Counted from the stretch's first letter, positions 52,108-61,010 are shown. The stretch: DNA of 64,000 nucleotides from Jejuia sp040720935 (GCF_040720935.1 NZ_JBFDAE010000004.1:124001-188000), one strand, 5' to 3'. Notes: generated from the letters alone by a model not told the origin. Program-made: numbers and translations.

Positions 52108-53265
52108 ATGCAAAAACCAATCTCCATAACCGCCATAGCATCCATTTCATCAATCGGAAAATCAACGAGTGAAACATGGGAAAGTTATCAAAACAATCAG
52201 CATTATATCACTTCTGAAAAATTTCTGGATAAAGATGTTTGGGTTTCTAAATTATCAGAAGACACAAAACAAGACATTGAGTTATTAAAACAGTCTGACA
52301 ACAAATACAAATCTTTAGACAATACCGTTTTATACGCTATTTATGCTTCAAGAAAAGCCATAAAAGATGCAAACTGGAAACCATCAGATAATTTTGGGAT
52401 TAACATTGGGTCCTCAAGAGGCGCAACATCACTTTTTGAAACCTATCACGAATCATTCTTAAAAAACAATAAAGCCGAAACCTTAAGTTCGCCAACAACC
52501 ACATTGGGTAATATTTCCTCTTGGGTAGCGCACGATTTACAAACGCAAGGCCCAGAAATAAGTCATTCTATAACGTGTTCTACGGCATTGCACTCTATGC
52601 TTAACGGCATTGCATGGATAAACTCAGGTATGTGCGATAAATTTTTAGTTGGAGGTAGCGAAGCACCATTAACCCCTTTCACTATTGCTCAAATGCAAGC
52701 TTTAAAAATTTATTCTAAAGAAAAAGAACCTTTCCCCTGTAAAGCTTTAGACCTCGAAAAAACTAAAAACACAATGATTTTAGGCGAAGGTGCTTCAATG
52801 GCTTGTTTAGAATCTGGAATACAAAATAATACATTAGCAATAATTAAAGGGTATGGTTACGCCACCGAAATTCTAAAACACAACATTTCTATTTCCAGCG
52901 ATGCACAATGTTTTCAAAAATCTATGACAATGGCATTGGACACTATGAATCCTGGCGAAGTTGATGTTATCGTTATGCATGCGCCAGGAACTGTAAAAGG
53001 TGATAGTTCTGAAATTAAAGCGATTGAAGCTGTTTTTAAAGAAAATATTCCCGCCGTAACTTCGAACAAATGGAAGTTAGGGCATACGTTTGGCGCATCT
53101 GGAGCTTTGAGTATTGAACTTGCAGTCCTCATGTTACAAAACCAAAAATTTATTGACATTCCTTACTTGAAGAATCAAAAGATTCCAAAAAAAATAGAAA
53201 ATATTATGGTTAACGCAGTAGGCTTTGGCGGTAATGCGGTAAGTATTTTGTTATCAAAAGCGTAA
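52108..53265 (+). CDS. Beta-ketoacyl synthase (KAS II/FabF-like) in the biotin cluster
   Basis: 385 residues from the ATG at 52108 (MQKPISITAIASISSIG); an ATG at 52093 lies in a repeat. The thiolase-fold triad is complete: Cys157 (ITCSTALHS), His291 (VMHAPGTVKGDSSE) and His326 (KLGHTFGASGA). KAS enzymes perform decarboxylating Claisen condensation on ACP-bound chains. It sits between bioA and bioB, so it may take part in building the pimeloyl chain, whose synthesis genes bioC and bioH are not in view. It is not the KAS III-like BioZ. The family match is firm, but the biotin role is inferred. Confidence 0.85.
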   Translation: MQKPISITAIASISSIGKSTSETWESYQNNQHYITSEKFLDKDVWVSKLSEDTKQDIELLKQSDNKYKSLDNTVLYAIYASRKAIKDANWKPSDNFGINIGSSRGATSLFETYHESFLKNNKAETLSSPTTTLGNISSWVAHDLQTQGPEISHSITCSTALHSMLNGIAWINSGMCDKFLVGGSEAPLTPFTIAQMQALKIYSKEKEPFPCKALDLEKTKNTMILGEGASMACLESGIQNNTLAIIKGYGYATEILKHNISISSDAQCFQKSMTMALDTMNPGEVDVIVMHAPGTVKGDSSEIKAIEAVFKENIPAVTSNKWKLGHTFGASGALSIELAVLMLQNQKFIDIPYLKNQKIPKKIENIMVNAVGFGGNAVSILLSKA

Positions 53266-53284
53266 TCAATACTATTTTAATTAG

Positions 53285-53292
53285 TATTTTTG
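53285..53292 (+). promoter_or_regulatory. -7 element of bioB
   Basis: TATTTTTG fits TAnnTTTG, 22 bases before the bioB ATG. Confidence 0.4.
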
Positions 53293-53314
53293 ATTTTAAC
53301 TAACTGATAGATTT

Positions 53315-54409
53315 ATGAGCGAGACTAAACACAACTGGACCAAACAGGAAATTCTAGATATTTACAACAAACCTTTAATGGAGTTGCTTTATGAAGCAGC
53401 AACGATACATCGCTTACACCACGACCCCAATACGGTACAGGTATCCACATTGCTATCTATAAAAACTGGAGGTTGTCCAGAAGATTGTGGGTATTGTCCG
53501 CAAGCCGCACGTTACCATACCAATATTGAAGGCAATGATTTAATGAGTGTGCAGCAGGTAAAAGCGCAGGCGTTGCGTGCAAAATCCAGCGGAAGTTCTC
53601 GCGTTTGTATGGGAGCTGCTTGGAGGAATGTAAAAGACGGCGAGGAATTCGATCAGGTTTTAGAAATGGTACGTACCATTAATAAACTAGATATGGAAGT
53701 GTGTTGTACTTTAGGTATGATTACCGAAAACCAAGCACAACGTTTGGCCGAAGCTGGTTTATATGCTTACAACCATAATTTAGATTCTTCCGAAGAATAT
53801 TATAAAGAAGTGATTTCTACACGTGGTTATGAAGACCGTTTGGAAACTATTGATAATGTTCGTAAAACTAATGTTACCGTGTGTTCTGGTGGCATTATTG
53901 GGATGGGAGAAAAAATTGAAGACAGGGCTGGAATGCTTGTGGCACTTTCTACATTAAATCCGCAACCAGAATCTACGCCAATTAATGCTTTGGTTGCTGT
54001 AGATGGCACACCGCTTGAAGACCAACAGCCTGTTTCTATATGGGATATGGTGCGCATGGTAGCAACTACCAGAATTATAATGCCAGAAACCCAAGTACGC
54101 TTAAGTGCCGGTAGAACACAAATGACACGTGAAGGGCAAGCTATGTGCTTTTTTGCTGGTGCTAATTCTATTTTTGCCGGTGATAAATTATTGACGACTC
54201 CTAATCCTGATGTGAATGAGGATATGGAAATGTTTAAATTATTGGGATTAAATCCGCAAAAACCTTTTATCAAGAAAATGCAGCCTGAAACTGTTGAGGC
54301 TAAAGATTCTGAATATGAAGCTTTAGGTGAAAAACCAAAATGGACACGACCTGAGCATACGATTGAGCGTAACGAATCTGCTAAAGAAAAGGCTAAGTCG
54401 GTTAAATAA
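53315..54409 (+). CDS. bioB: Biotin synthase
   Basis: 364 residues. Radical-SAM enzyme that inserts sulphur into dethiobiotin. The 4Fe-4S cluster cysteines are C54, C58 and C61 (GGCPEDCGYCPQ); further signatures are YAYNHNLDSSEEYY, GGIIGMGE and RLSAGRTQM, the last holding the Arg that binds the 2Fe-2S cluster. The C-terminal 35 residues after EALGEKPKWTRP are an extra charged tail. It is the last gene of the biotin cluster. Confidence 0.96.
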   Translation: MSETKHNWTKQEILDIYNKPLMELLYEAATIHRLHHDPNTVQVSTLLSIKTGGCPEDCGYCPQAARYHTNIEGNDLMSVQQVKAQALRAKSSGSSRVCMGAAWRNVKDGEEFDQVLEMVRTINKLDMEVCCTLGMITENQAQRLAEAGLYAYNHNLDSSEEYYKEVISTRGYEDRLETIDNVRKTNVTVCSGGIIGMGEKIEDRAGMLVALSTLNPQPESTPINALVAVDGTPLEDQQPVSIWDMVRMVATTRIIMPETQVRLSAGRTQMTREGQAMCFFAGANSIFAGDKLLTTPNPDVNEDMEMFKLLGLNPQKPFIKKMQPETVEAKDSEYEALGEKPKWTRPEHTIERNESAKEKAKSVK

Positions 54410-54436
54410 ATACTTGCTTTTAGGGAAAGACCTCTT

Positions 54437-54487
54437 TGGTTAAGCCCGCTCCCTTTTCGAGGTAACCTACCGGTAGGCAGGCATCCA
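54437..54487. repeat. Intergenic repeat with nested palindrome
   Basis: aagcccgctcccttttcgag, gtaac, cctaccggtagg and caggcatccaaat. It resembles aagcctgaccccttttcgg...cgcccaaat at 63836-63866, with the cctaccggtagg palindrome inserted. Confidence 0.5.
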
Positions 54488-54490
54488 AAT

Positions 54491-54519
54491 AAAAAAACCC
54501 CAAACATTGCTGCTTGGGA
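54491..54519 (-). terminator. Terminator of ahcY
   Basis: On the minus strand CCCAA...TTGGGG followed by TTTTTTT, about 40 bases past the ahcY stop. Confidence 0.6.
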
Positions 54520-54560
54520 TTTTTGGAATTTGGTGTTTGTATTTTGGAATTTTCGTTATC

Positions 54561-55877
54561 CTAATAACGATAATGCTCTGGCTTATAAGGTCCATCAACA
54601 GTTACGCCAATATAACTTGCTTGGTCTTCACGAAGTTCTGTAAGCTCCACGCCAATTTTTTCTAGGTGTAATTTTGCCACTTTTTCGTCTAGTGCTTTTG
54701 GTAGCATATACACGTCGTTTTCGTAAGCATCGGCGTTAGTCCAAAGCTCGATTTGCGCTAAAGTTTGGTTTGTAAACGAGTTACTCATTACAAAACTTGG
54801 GTGTCCGGTAGCACAACCTAGATTTACTAAACGCCCTTCGGCAAGAATAATAACATCTTTTCCGTCGATGGTGTATTTATCAACTTGGGGTTTGATGGTG
54901 TTTTTGGTATGTCCGTGGTTTTTATTCAACCAAGCCATATCAATTTCATTATCAAAATGCCCAATATTACAAACGATGGCTTTGTCTTTTAAAGCTTCGA
55001 AATGACGGCCTTGAATGATATCTTTATTTCCTGTAGTTGTAATCACGATATCTGAATTGGCAATAACAGTTTCCAATCTTTTAACCTCAAAACCATCCAT
55101 TGCCGCTTGAAGCGCACAAATAGGGTCGATTTCAGTAACGGTCACAATACTTCCTGCACCTTTAAAAGAGGCTGCTGTTCCTTTTCCAACATCTCCATAA
55201 CCACAAACGGTTACACGTTTTCCGGCAAGCATGATATCTGTAGCACGACGAATCGCGTCAACCGCACTTTCTTTACAGCCGTATTTGTTATCGAATTTAG
55301 ATTTTGTAACCGAATCGTTAACGTTAATGGCAGGCATCGGTAACGTTCCGTTTTTTACGCGCTCGTATAATCTGTGAACACCTGTTGTGGTTTCTTCAGA
55401 TAATCCGTTAATTCCTGAAGCTAATTCTGGGTATTTATCCAAAACCATATTGGTCAAATCGCCACCATCATCCAAAATCATATTCAATGGTTTTCTGTCT
55501 TCTCCAAAAAATAAAGTTTGCTCGATACACCAATCAAATTCTTCTTCAGTCATATCTTTCCAAGCATAAACCGCAGTTCCAGCAGCAGCAATGGCAGCAG
55601 CAGCTTGATCCTGTGTTGAGAAAATATTACAAGAACTCCAAGTTACTTCCGCACCTAAAGCCTGTAAGGTTTCAATTAAAACTGCCGTTTGAATCGTCAT
55701 GTGTAAACATCCAGCAATTCTAGCGCCTTTAAGAGGTTGTTCGTTTTTGTATTCTTCACGAAGACTCATTAGCCCTGGCATTTCAGCTTCCGCTAATTCG
55801 ATTTCTTTTCTACCCCAATCTGCAAGAGAGATATCTTTAACTTTATTAGCTACGTAAGGAATTGTTTTTGTACTCAT
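54561..55877 (-). CDS. ahcY: Adenosylhomocysteinase
   Basis: 438 residues from the ATG at 55877 (MSTKTIPYVANKVKD); the frame extends 25 codons upstream, but the extension is not family-like and lies in the leader. It splits S-adenosylhomocysteine into adenosine and homocysteine with bound NAD. Motifs: GCLHMTIQTAVLIETL, NKYGCKESAVDAI, the NAD loop VCGYGDVGKGTAAS and the C-terminal YKPEHYRY tail that caps the NAD site of the neighbouring subunit. The promoter is at 55978, and the leader of about 95 bases contains two hairpins. Confidence 0.96.
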   Translation of the reverse strand: MSTKTIPYVANKVKDISLADWGRKEIELAEAEMPGLMSLREEYKNEQPLKGARIAGCLHMTIQTAVLIETLQALGAEVTWSSCNIFSTQDQAAAAIAAAGTAVYAWKDMTEEEFDWCIEQTLFFGEDRKPLNMILDDGGDLTNMVLDKYPELASGINGLSEETTTGVHRLYERVKNGTLPMPAINVNDSVTKSKFDNKYGCKESAVDAIRRATDIMLAGKRVTVCGYGDVGKGTAASFKGAGSIVTVTEIDPICALQAAMDGFEVKRLETVIANSDIVITTTGNKDIIQGRHFEALKDKAIVCNIGHFDNEIDMAWLNKNHGHTKNTIKPQVDKYTIDGKDVIILAEGRLVNLGCATGHPSFVMSNSFTNQTLAQIELWTNADAYENDVYMLPKALDEKVAKLHLEKIGVELTELREDQASYIGVTVDGPYKPEHYRY

Positions 55878-55931
55878 AGTGTTTTTTCTTTTGTTTAAAA
55901 ACCTAAAACTTGATTGTGAATGGTGCTTAAT

Positions 55932-55975
55932 TTGGTTAAATTCGCTAACCAAATAATTTAATCCGCTTTAGGCGG
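55932..55975 (-). promoter_or_regulatory. Structured leader of ahcY
   Basis: On the minus strand CCGC-CTAAA-GCGG (55962-55975 area) is followed by TTGGTTA-GCGAATT-TAACCAA (55932-55952). Both lie between the -7 element and the start codon. No known riboswitch consensus is recognised. Confidence 0.4.
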
Positions 55976-55977
55976 TG

Positions 55978-55985
55978 CAAAGATA
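55978..55985 (-). promoter_or_regulatory. -7 element of ahcY
   Basis: TATCTTTG on the minus strand, about 100 bases before the ahcY ATG. Confidence 0.5.
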
Positions 55986-56008
55986 ACTATTAACTTTCAG
56001 AATATTAA

Positions 56009-56635
<627 letters not shown>

Positions 56636-56701
56636 AAAAAAGAATAACAAGAAGAGAAAAAAGAGCATAGAAAATAGAATAAAGAAAATAGCAGTCAGTT
56701 T

Positions 56702-57433
56702 GTGGTAAATAACAGTATATATCAAAGCATATTAAATTCAATTTCTAATGATGAAAAATTATTGGCAGTTTTAATCGACCCTGATAAGTTTTCAATTGAA
56801 AACACTACATCTTTTATTGAAAAAGTAAATGCATCTGTCGCAACACATATTTTTGTTGGAGGCAGTAGTGTAGCAGAAAAAGCTACTGAAATTTTAGTTG
56901 CTGAAATAAAAATGCATACAAATTTACCAGTAGTATTATTTCCTGGAGATGTAACCCAAATTACCAACAAAGCCGATGCTTTATTATTTTTGTCCCTAAT
57001 TTCAGGGCGAAATCCAGAGTATTTAATTGGGAAGCACGTTGAAGCAGTTTCAAAATTGAGACATTCAAAATTAGAAGTAATTTCAACGGGATATATTTTA
57101 ATTGAAAGTGGACAAGAAGCTGCTGTTGAAAAGGTCACAGATACTAAACCTATGCCCAGAGAAAATATTCAAAATATAATTGATACTGCAAAAGCAGGAG
57201 AGTTTTTAGGAATGAAATTAATGTATCTCGAAGCTGGAAGCGGCGCAAAACGACCATTAAACGATGAAATAATTACCGCTGTTAAAAGTGAATTAAAAAT
57301 TCCTTTGATTGTTGGTGGAGGAATTAGAAGTAAAAATGAAATGAAAAATGCATATACATATGGTGCAGATATGGTAGTTATAGGAACTGCTTTCGAAGAA
57401 GATGAATCGTTTTTTGACAAATTACGAAAGTAA
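56702..57433 (+). CDS. Geranylgeranylglyceryl/heptaprenylglyceryl phosphate synthase (PcrB family)
   Basis: 243 residues with a GTG start at 56702. It joins a long polyprenyl diphosphate to glycerol-1-phosphate with an ether bond, the first step of archaeal-type lipids; bacterial relatives occur in Firmicutes and Bacteroidota. TIM-barrel motifs are LLAVLIDPDKFS, FVGGSS, MYLEAGSGAKRP and IPLIVGGGIRS, which build the G1P and prenyl sites. Lipid product and role in this organism are unknown. It lies after the phosphopantetheinyl transferase with 66 bases between. Confidence 0.9.
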   Translation: MVNNSIYQSILNSISNDEKLLAVLIDPDKFSIENTTSFIEKVNASVATHIFVGGSSVAEKATEILVAEIKMHTNLPVVLFPGDVTQITNKADALLFLSLISGRNPEYLIGKHVEAVSKLRHSKLEVISTGYILIESGQEAAVEKVTDTKPMPRENIQNIIDTAKAGEFLGMKLMYLEAGSGAKRPLNDEIITAVKSELKIPLIVGGGIRSKNEMKNAYTYGADMVVIGTAFEEDESFFDKLRK

Positions 57434-57436
57434 TTT

Positions 57437-57474
57437 GTCATGCTGTCCCGAAGTTTCGGGAGTTTCAGCATCAC
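57437..57474. repeat. Intergenic palindromic repeat (gtcatgctgtcccgaag...)
   Basis: GTCATGCTG, then tcccgaag-tttcggga, then GTTTCAGCATCAC: a nested palindrome after the prenyl synthase gene. Confidence 0.65.
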
Positions 57475-57564
57475 AGTAATAAATAGAAAACAGCCATTAA
57501 TACACGAATATCTATGTATGCTAAAAAGAAACATATTCGTGAATTCGTGGCGAAACTAAAAATA

Positions 57565-57588
57565 GATTCCCGCCTTCGCGGGAATGAC
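57565..57588. repeat. Short palindromic repeat (gattcccgcc...gggaatgac)
   Basis: Same family as 18175, 50534 and 50588. Confidence 0.7.
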
Positions 57589-57615
57589 AAAAAGAAGTTT
57601 AACACACAACAGTTT

Positions 57616-57643
57616 CTCCCCCTTTGGGGAGATTAAGAGGGGC
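57616..57643. repeat. Repeat (ctccccctttggggagattaagagggg) before the YkoF-like gene
   Basis: It lies inside the longest open frame starting at 57584, which favours the ATG at 57647 as the real start. A related element lies at 63890-63920. Confidence 0.6.
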
Positions 57644-57646
57644 TAT

Positions 57647-57907
57647 ATGAAAATATCAGTAGAATTAACATTAACACCATTGCAGGACGATTTTGAACCT
57701 GCAATTATTCATTTTATAAAAAAATTAAGAGCTTCAAATTTAGAAGTCCTCGAAAACCCATTAAGTACACAGGTTTATGGAGATTATGATGAGGTAATGC
57801 ATCTGCTTACTACTGAAATAAAAGAAGCTTTCGAACTCATTGAAAAAGGCTTACTTTACATGAAAATAGTAAAATCTGATAGACACGATTATGAGCCCCA
57901 TTTTTGA
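57647..57907 (+). CDS. YkoF/MTH1187-type thiamin-binding protein
   Basis: 86 residues from the ATG at 57647 (MKISVELTLTPLQDDFE); an earlier ATG at 57584 lies in a repeat. The small ferredoxin-like fold reads MKISVELTLTPL, NLEVLENPLSTQVYGDYDEV and YMKIVKSDRHDYEP. Relatives bind thiamin or hydroxymethylpyrimidine. It overlaps the PnuC-type transporter gene by 17 bases and starts an operon that runs to arfB, beside a TPP-riboswitch-controlled receptor, which supports a thiamin role. Confidence 0.78.
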   Translation: MKISVELTLTPLQDDFEPAIIHFIKKLRASNLEVLENPLSTQVYGDYDEVMHLLTTEIKEAFELIEKGLLYMKIVKSDRHDYEPHF

Positions 57908-58523
57908 TTTTTTCTTCGGGCAATATTCCGAATACGAAACCATTGATATTGTTCTTGAAATAATAGCTGTATTTTTTGGTTTTCTTTCTGTATGGTTTTC
58001 AAAACAGAACAAGGTCTTGGTGTTTCCAACGGGTATGATAAGTACTGTTATTTTTGTGTATTTATTGTTTAAGTGGGAATTGTTAGGGGATATGATGATT
58101 AATGGGTACTATTTTATAATGAGTGTTTATGGATGGTATATCTGGACAAGAAAAATAGACAATGAACATGTTACTCCAATTACCAGGATGACTTTCAACG
58201 AAATAAAAATAAGTATAGCCATATTTTTAGCAACCTTATTATTTGTTTATTTAGTTTACCGAGCGTTTGATAAATGGACGAGTTGGGTTGCTTATATAGA
58301 CACCATTACTACAGCTATATTTTTTGTAGGGATGTGGTTGATGGCGAGACGAAAACTAGAAAATTGGATGTTCTGGATTATTGGAGATATCATTTCTGTA
58401 CCATTGTATCTTTACAAAGGTTTCACATTTACAAGCTTACAGTATTTAGGATTTACATTTATTGCCATTTTTGGATATTTAGCATGGAAGAAAAGTATAG
58501 ACAACAACCCAGTAACTGCTTAA
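57891..58523 (+). CDS. pnuT: PnuC-family vitamin transporter, probable thiamin transporter PnuT
   Basis: 210 residues with seven or so membrane segments. Family markers are QNKVLVFPTGMIST, MSVYGWYIWTRK and NWMFWIIGDIISVPLYLYKG. PnuC relatives carry nicotinamide riboside, riboflavin (PnuX) or thiamin (PnuT) by facilitated diffusion, and a kinase traps the product. The thiamin assignment rests on neighbours: a YkoF-like protein before it, a kinase after it and a TPP-regulated receptor downstream. It overlaps the kinase gene by 40 bases. Confidence 0.82.
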   Translation: MSPIFDFFFGQYSEYETIDIVLEIIAVFFGFLSVWFSKQNKVLVFPTGMISTVIFVYLLFKWELLGDMMINGYYFIMSVYGWYIWTRKIDNEHVTPITRMTFNEIKISIAIFLATLLFVYLVYRAFDKWTSWVAYIDTITTAIFFVGMWLMARRKLENWMFWIIGDIISVPLYLYKGFTFTSLQYLGFTFIAIFGYLAWKKSIDNNPVTA

Positions 58524-59053
58524 AAATAGTGTTGTTTGGACCAGAGTCAACAGGAAAAACAACATTGTCGCGTCAGTTAGCACGTTATTATAATTCTGTT
58601 TGGGTACCAGAATACGCTCGTGAGTATCTTCAGAATAAATGGAATAACGAACGTAAAACCTGCGAGCCAGAAGATTTATTGCCCATTGCAGAAGGACAAA
58701 TGAAATTGGAAAACGAGTTGGCTCAAAAAACAGATTCTGTCTTAATTTGTGATACAGATTTGCTGGAAACCAAAGTATATTCCGAGGCTTATTATCATGG
58801 CAGTTGCGACCCAATTCTAGAAAAATATGCATTAGAAAACACCTACGATTTGTATTTTTTAACATATATTGACACCCCTTGGGAAGCAGACGATTTAAGA
58901 GACAAACCAGAACATAGGGAAAACATGTTTCAGGCTTTTAAAAATGAATTGTTAAAACAAAACAGGTCTTTTGTTGTGTTAAAAGGAGATAAAAAGAAAC
59001 GTTTGGAAACTGCTGTTTCCCATATTGATAAATTATTAAATAAGAAGACATAA
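58484..59053 (+). CDS. NadR/Ttd14-like P-loop kinase, probable vitamin kinase
   Basis: 189 residues from the ATG at 58484 (MEEKYRQQPSNCLK). A longer frame to 58274 would run through the transporter gene. P-loop FGPESTGKTTLSRQL with the Walker A at residues 19-26; VPEYAREYLQ and LICDTDLLETKVYSE match the NadR kinase domain, the latter holding the catalytic Asp. It lacks the NadR nucleotidyltransferase and HTH domains. Beside PnuT it likely phosphorylates thiamin (or nicotinamide riboside) on entry. Strong overlap with pnuT and a 1-base overlap with DUF4301 suggest coupled translation. Confidence 0.82.
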   Translation: MEEKYRQQPSNCLKIVLFGPESTGKTTLSRQLARYYNSVWVPEYAREYLQNKWNNERKTCEPEDLLPIAEGQMKLENELAQKTDSVLICDTDLLETKVYSEAYYHGSCDPILEKYALENTYDLYFLTYIDTPWEADDLRDKPEHRENMFQAFKNELLKQNRSFVVLKGDKKKRLETAVSHIDKLLNKKT

Positions 59054-60606
59054 TGTTTACGGATAAAGATATTGAACAAATTAGTGCTAAAGGTATTGGC
59101 TTAGATCAGGTTAATGCACAGGTAGAGCGTTTAAAAGACGGAATGACGCATTCTAATCTGGTGTCTGCGGCAACCATTGGGAGAGGGATTCAGAGTTTTG
59201 AACAAGATGAATTTGATGATTTAGTAAACTTATACAATGCAAAACTAGATGATTTAGATATTTTAAAATTTGTGCCAGCCTCTGGGGCTGCTACAAGAAT
59301 GTTCAAGTTTTTATTTCAGTTTTTAAAATTTTTCAATCCTTCAAAAGATACTATTAAAACATATGCTGAAAAACATGGGGACGATTTAATCAAAACGTTT
59401 GTGTCTAACTTAGACAAATTTCCATTTTATAATGAGGTTATTGAAAAAATCAAAGATTCAGAAATAGATTATAAAAGTCTAAAACTAGAAGAACAATATT
59501 ATCAGTTCGTAAAAACCATGCTCAATCCAGATGGATTGAATTATAGTTTTTTCCCTAAAGGATTGTTGCCGTTTCATGCTTACGAAGATCAAACAGTTAC
59601 GGCATTTTATGAGCATTTGTTTGAATCGACTTTATATGCGTCGTCTAAAAATAAATCAAATCTTCATTTTACGGTTTCAGAACAACACCACAATTATTTT
59701 CTTGAGGAACTTATAGCGGTAAAGCCAGCTTTAGAAGCTAAAGAAAACACTAATTTCAATGTGTCTTTCTCATATCAAAAAGAAGCTACGGAAACGGTAG
59801 CGCTTACAACTAATGGAAATATTTTTAGAAATGATGATGGCTCTATTTTGTTTAGACCAGCTGGTCATGGTGCGCTTTTAGAGAATTTAAACGATTTAGA
59901 AAGTGATATTGTTTTCATTAAAAATATTGACAATATCGTTGTTGAACATCAGAATATTCAATACACAAAGTATAAAAAAGTATTGGCAGGAGCTTTGTTA
60001 AAAGCACAAAATCAGGTTTTTGACTTTTTAAGACAATTAGATGAAGGCAATATTGATAATGCCGATGTAACTGCCATGGCTTATTTTTTAAGAAAACAGT
60101 TAAATATTGCCATAGATTCTGGTTTTTATGATTCCAATTTTGAACAAAAAACAGCCTATTTAAGAGAAAAATTGAACCGTCCGATTCGAGTTTGTGGGAT
60201 GGTAAAAAATGAAGGCGAACCTGGCGGAGGGCCGTTTTGGGTTAAAGATAAGGACGGCGAAGTGTCGTTACAAATAGTTGAGTTTGCTCAAATTGACTTC
60301 AGTAAAAAAGGACAACAATCCATAGTTTATAAAGCGACTCATTTTAACCCGACGGATTTGGTTTGTGGGATTCGGAATTATAAAGGCGAAACTTTTAATC
60401 TATTAGACTACATGGATCCCGAAGCTGCTTTTATTACCATGAAAACACAAAACGGCGTGGATATAAAAGCATTGGAACGTCCTGGGTTATGGAACGGAAG
60501 CATGGCATATTGGAATTCGATTTTTGTTGAGGTTCCTGTTGAGACCTTCAACCCCGTAAAAACAGTAAACGATTTATTAAAACCCGCACATCAAGGTTCA
60601 AAATGA
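59053..60606 (+). CDS. DUF4301 protein with nucleotidyltransferase-like motifs
   Basis: 517 residues, matching DUF4301 throughout. Several segments resemble UDP-sugar pyrophosphorylases in the right order: FVPASGAATRM (73-83, nucleotide loop), HFTVSEQHHNYF (205-216, like the MTSxxTH segment), FSYQKEATETVALTTNG (239-255, like FxQxxxPxxxxxG), LFRPAGHGALL (266-276, like PxGHG) and FIKNIDN (288-294, like VxNxDN). A GT-A-type nucleotidyltransferase fold is inferred from these. It overlaps the kinase by 1 base and arfB by 4. Substrate is unknown. Confidence 0.8.
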   Translation: MFTDKDIEQISAKGIGLDQVNAQVERLKDGMTHSNLVSAATIGRGIQSFEQDEFDDLVNLYNAKLDDLDILKFVPASGAATRMFKFLFQFLKFFNPSKDTIKTYAEKHGDDLIKTFVSNLDKFPFYNEVIEKIKDSEIDYKSLKLEEQYYQFVKTMLNPDGLNYSFFPKGLLPFHAYEDQTVTAFYEHLFESTLYASSKNKSNLHFTVSEQHHNYFLEELIAVKPALEAKENTNFNVSFSYQKEATETVALTTNGNIFRNDDGSILFRPAGHGALLENLNDLESDIVFIKNIDNIVVEHQNIQYTKYKKVLAGALLKAQNQVFDFLRQLDEGNIDNADVTAMAYFLRKQLNIAIDSGFYDSNFEQKTAYLREKLNRPIRVCGMVKNEGEPGGGPFWVKDKDGEVSLQIVEFAQIDFSKKGQQSIVYKATHFNPTDLVCGIRNYKGETFNLLDYMDPEAAFITMKTQNGVDIKALERPGLWNGSMAYWNSIFVEVPVETFNPVKTVNDLLKPAHQGSK

Positions 60607-61010
60607 TTGATGAAGAAACTTTAGTTAAAGAGTTAACCTTTAAGGGCATTCGAAGTTCAGGAAGCGGTGGGCAACACGTAAATAAAGTAGCTTCAAAGGT
60701 AGAATTGACCTTTGATTTAAACGCGTCTCTAGTATTTAATGACGCGCAGAAACTATTGCTTCAAGAGAAACTTCAAAACAGATTGACAAATGAGGGTTTG
60801 CTCATGTTGCAATGCGGAGAAAGTAGAAGCCAACATAGAAATAAGGAGATTGTTACAAGACGTTTTCTGGAATTGATAAAGACATCTTTAATTGTCCCAA
60901 AAAAGCGTCGCCCGACTAAAATCCCAAGATCTGCAATAAGAAAGCGTTTAAAAAATAAGCGAAGTCACTCTGGGAAAAAGGCCAATAGAAGAAAGCCTGA
61001 TATTGATTGA
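60603..61010 (+). CDS. arfB: Alternative ribosome-rescue factor ArfB (YaeJ-like)
   Basis: 135 residues. A release-factor domain-3 fold with the catalytic GGQ at residues 22-24 (SSGSGGQHVNKVASKV) and no stop-codon-reading domains. The basic C-terminal tail (RKRLKNKRSHSGKKANRRK) would enter the empty mRNA channel. It hydrolyses peptidyl-tRNA on ribosomes stalled without a stop codon. It overlaps DUF4301 by 4 bases and ends the operon. Confidence 0.93.
   Translation: MIDEETLVKELTFKGIRSSGSGGQHVNKVASKVELTFDLNASLVFNDAQKLLLQEKLQNRLTNEGLLMLQCGESRSQHRNKEIVTRRFLELIKTSLIVPKKRRPTKIPRSAIRKRLKNKRSHSGKKANRRKPDID

Noticed and set aside
53827..54507. 226-codon open frame antisense to bioB
   Set aside because: A long shadow of the bioB coding strand; low-complexity composition, no motif and no promoter.
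58274..58483. N-terminal extension of the NadR-like kinase
   Set aside because: It overlaps the transporter gene in another frame; the kinase fold starts just after the ATG at 58484.
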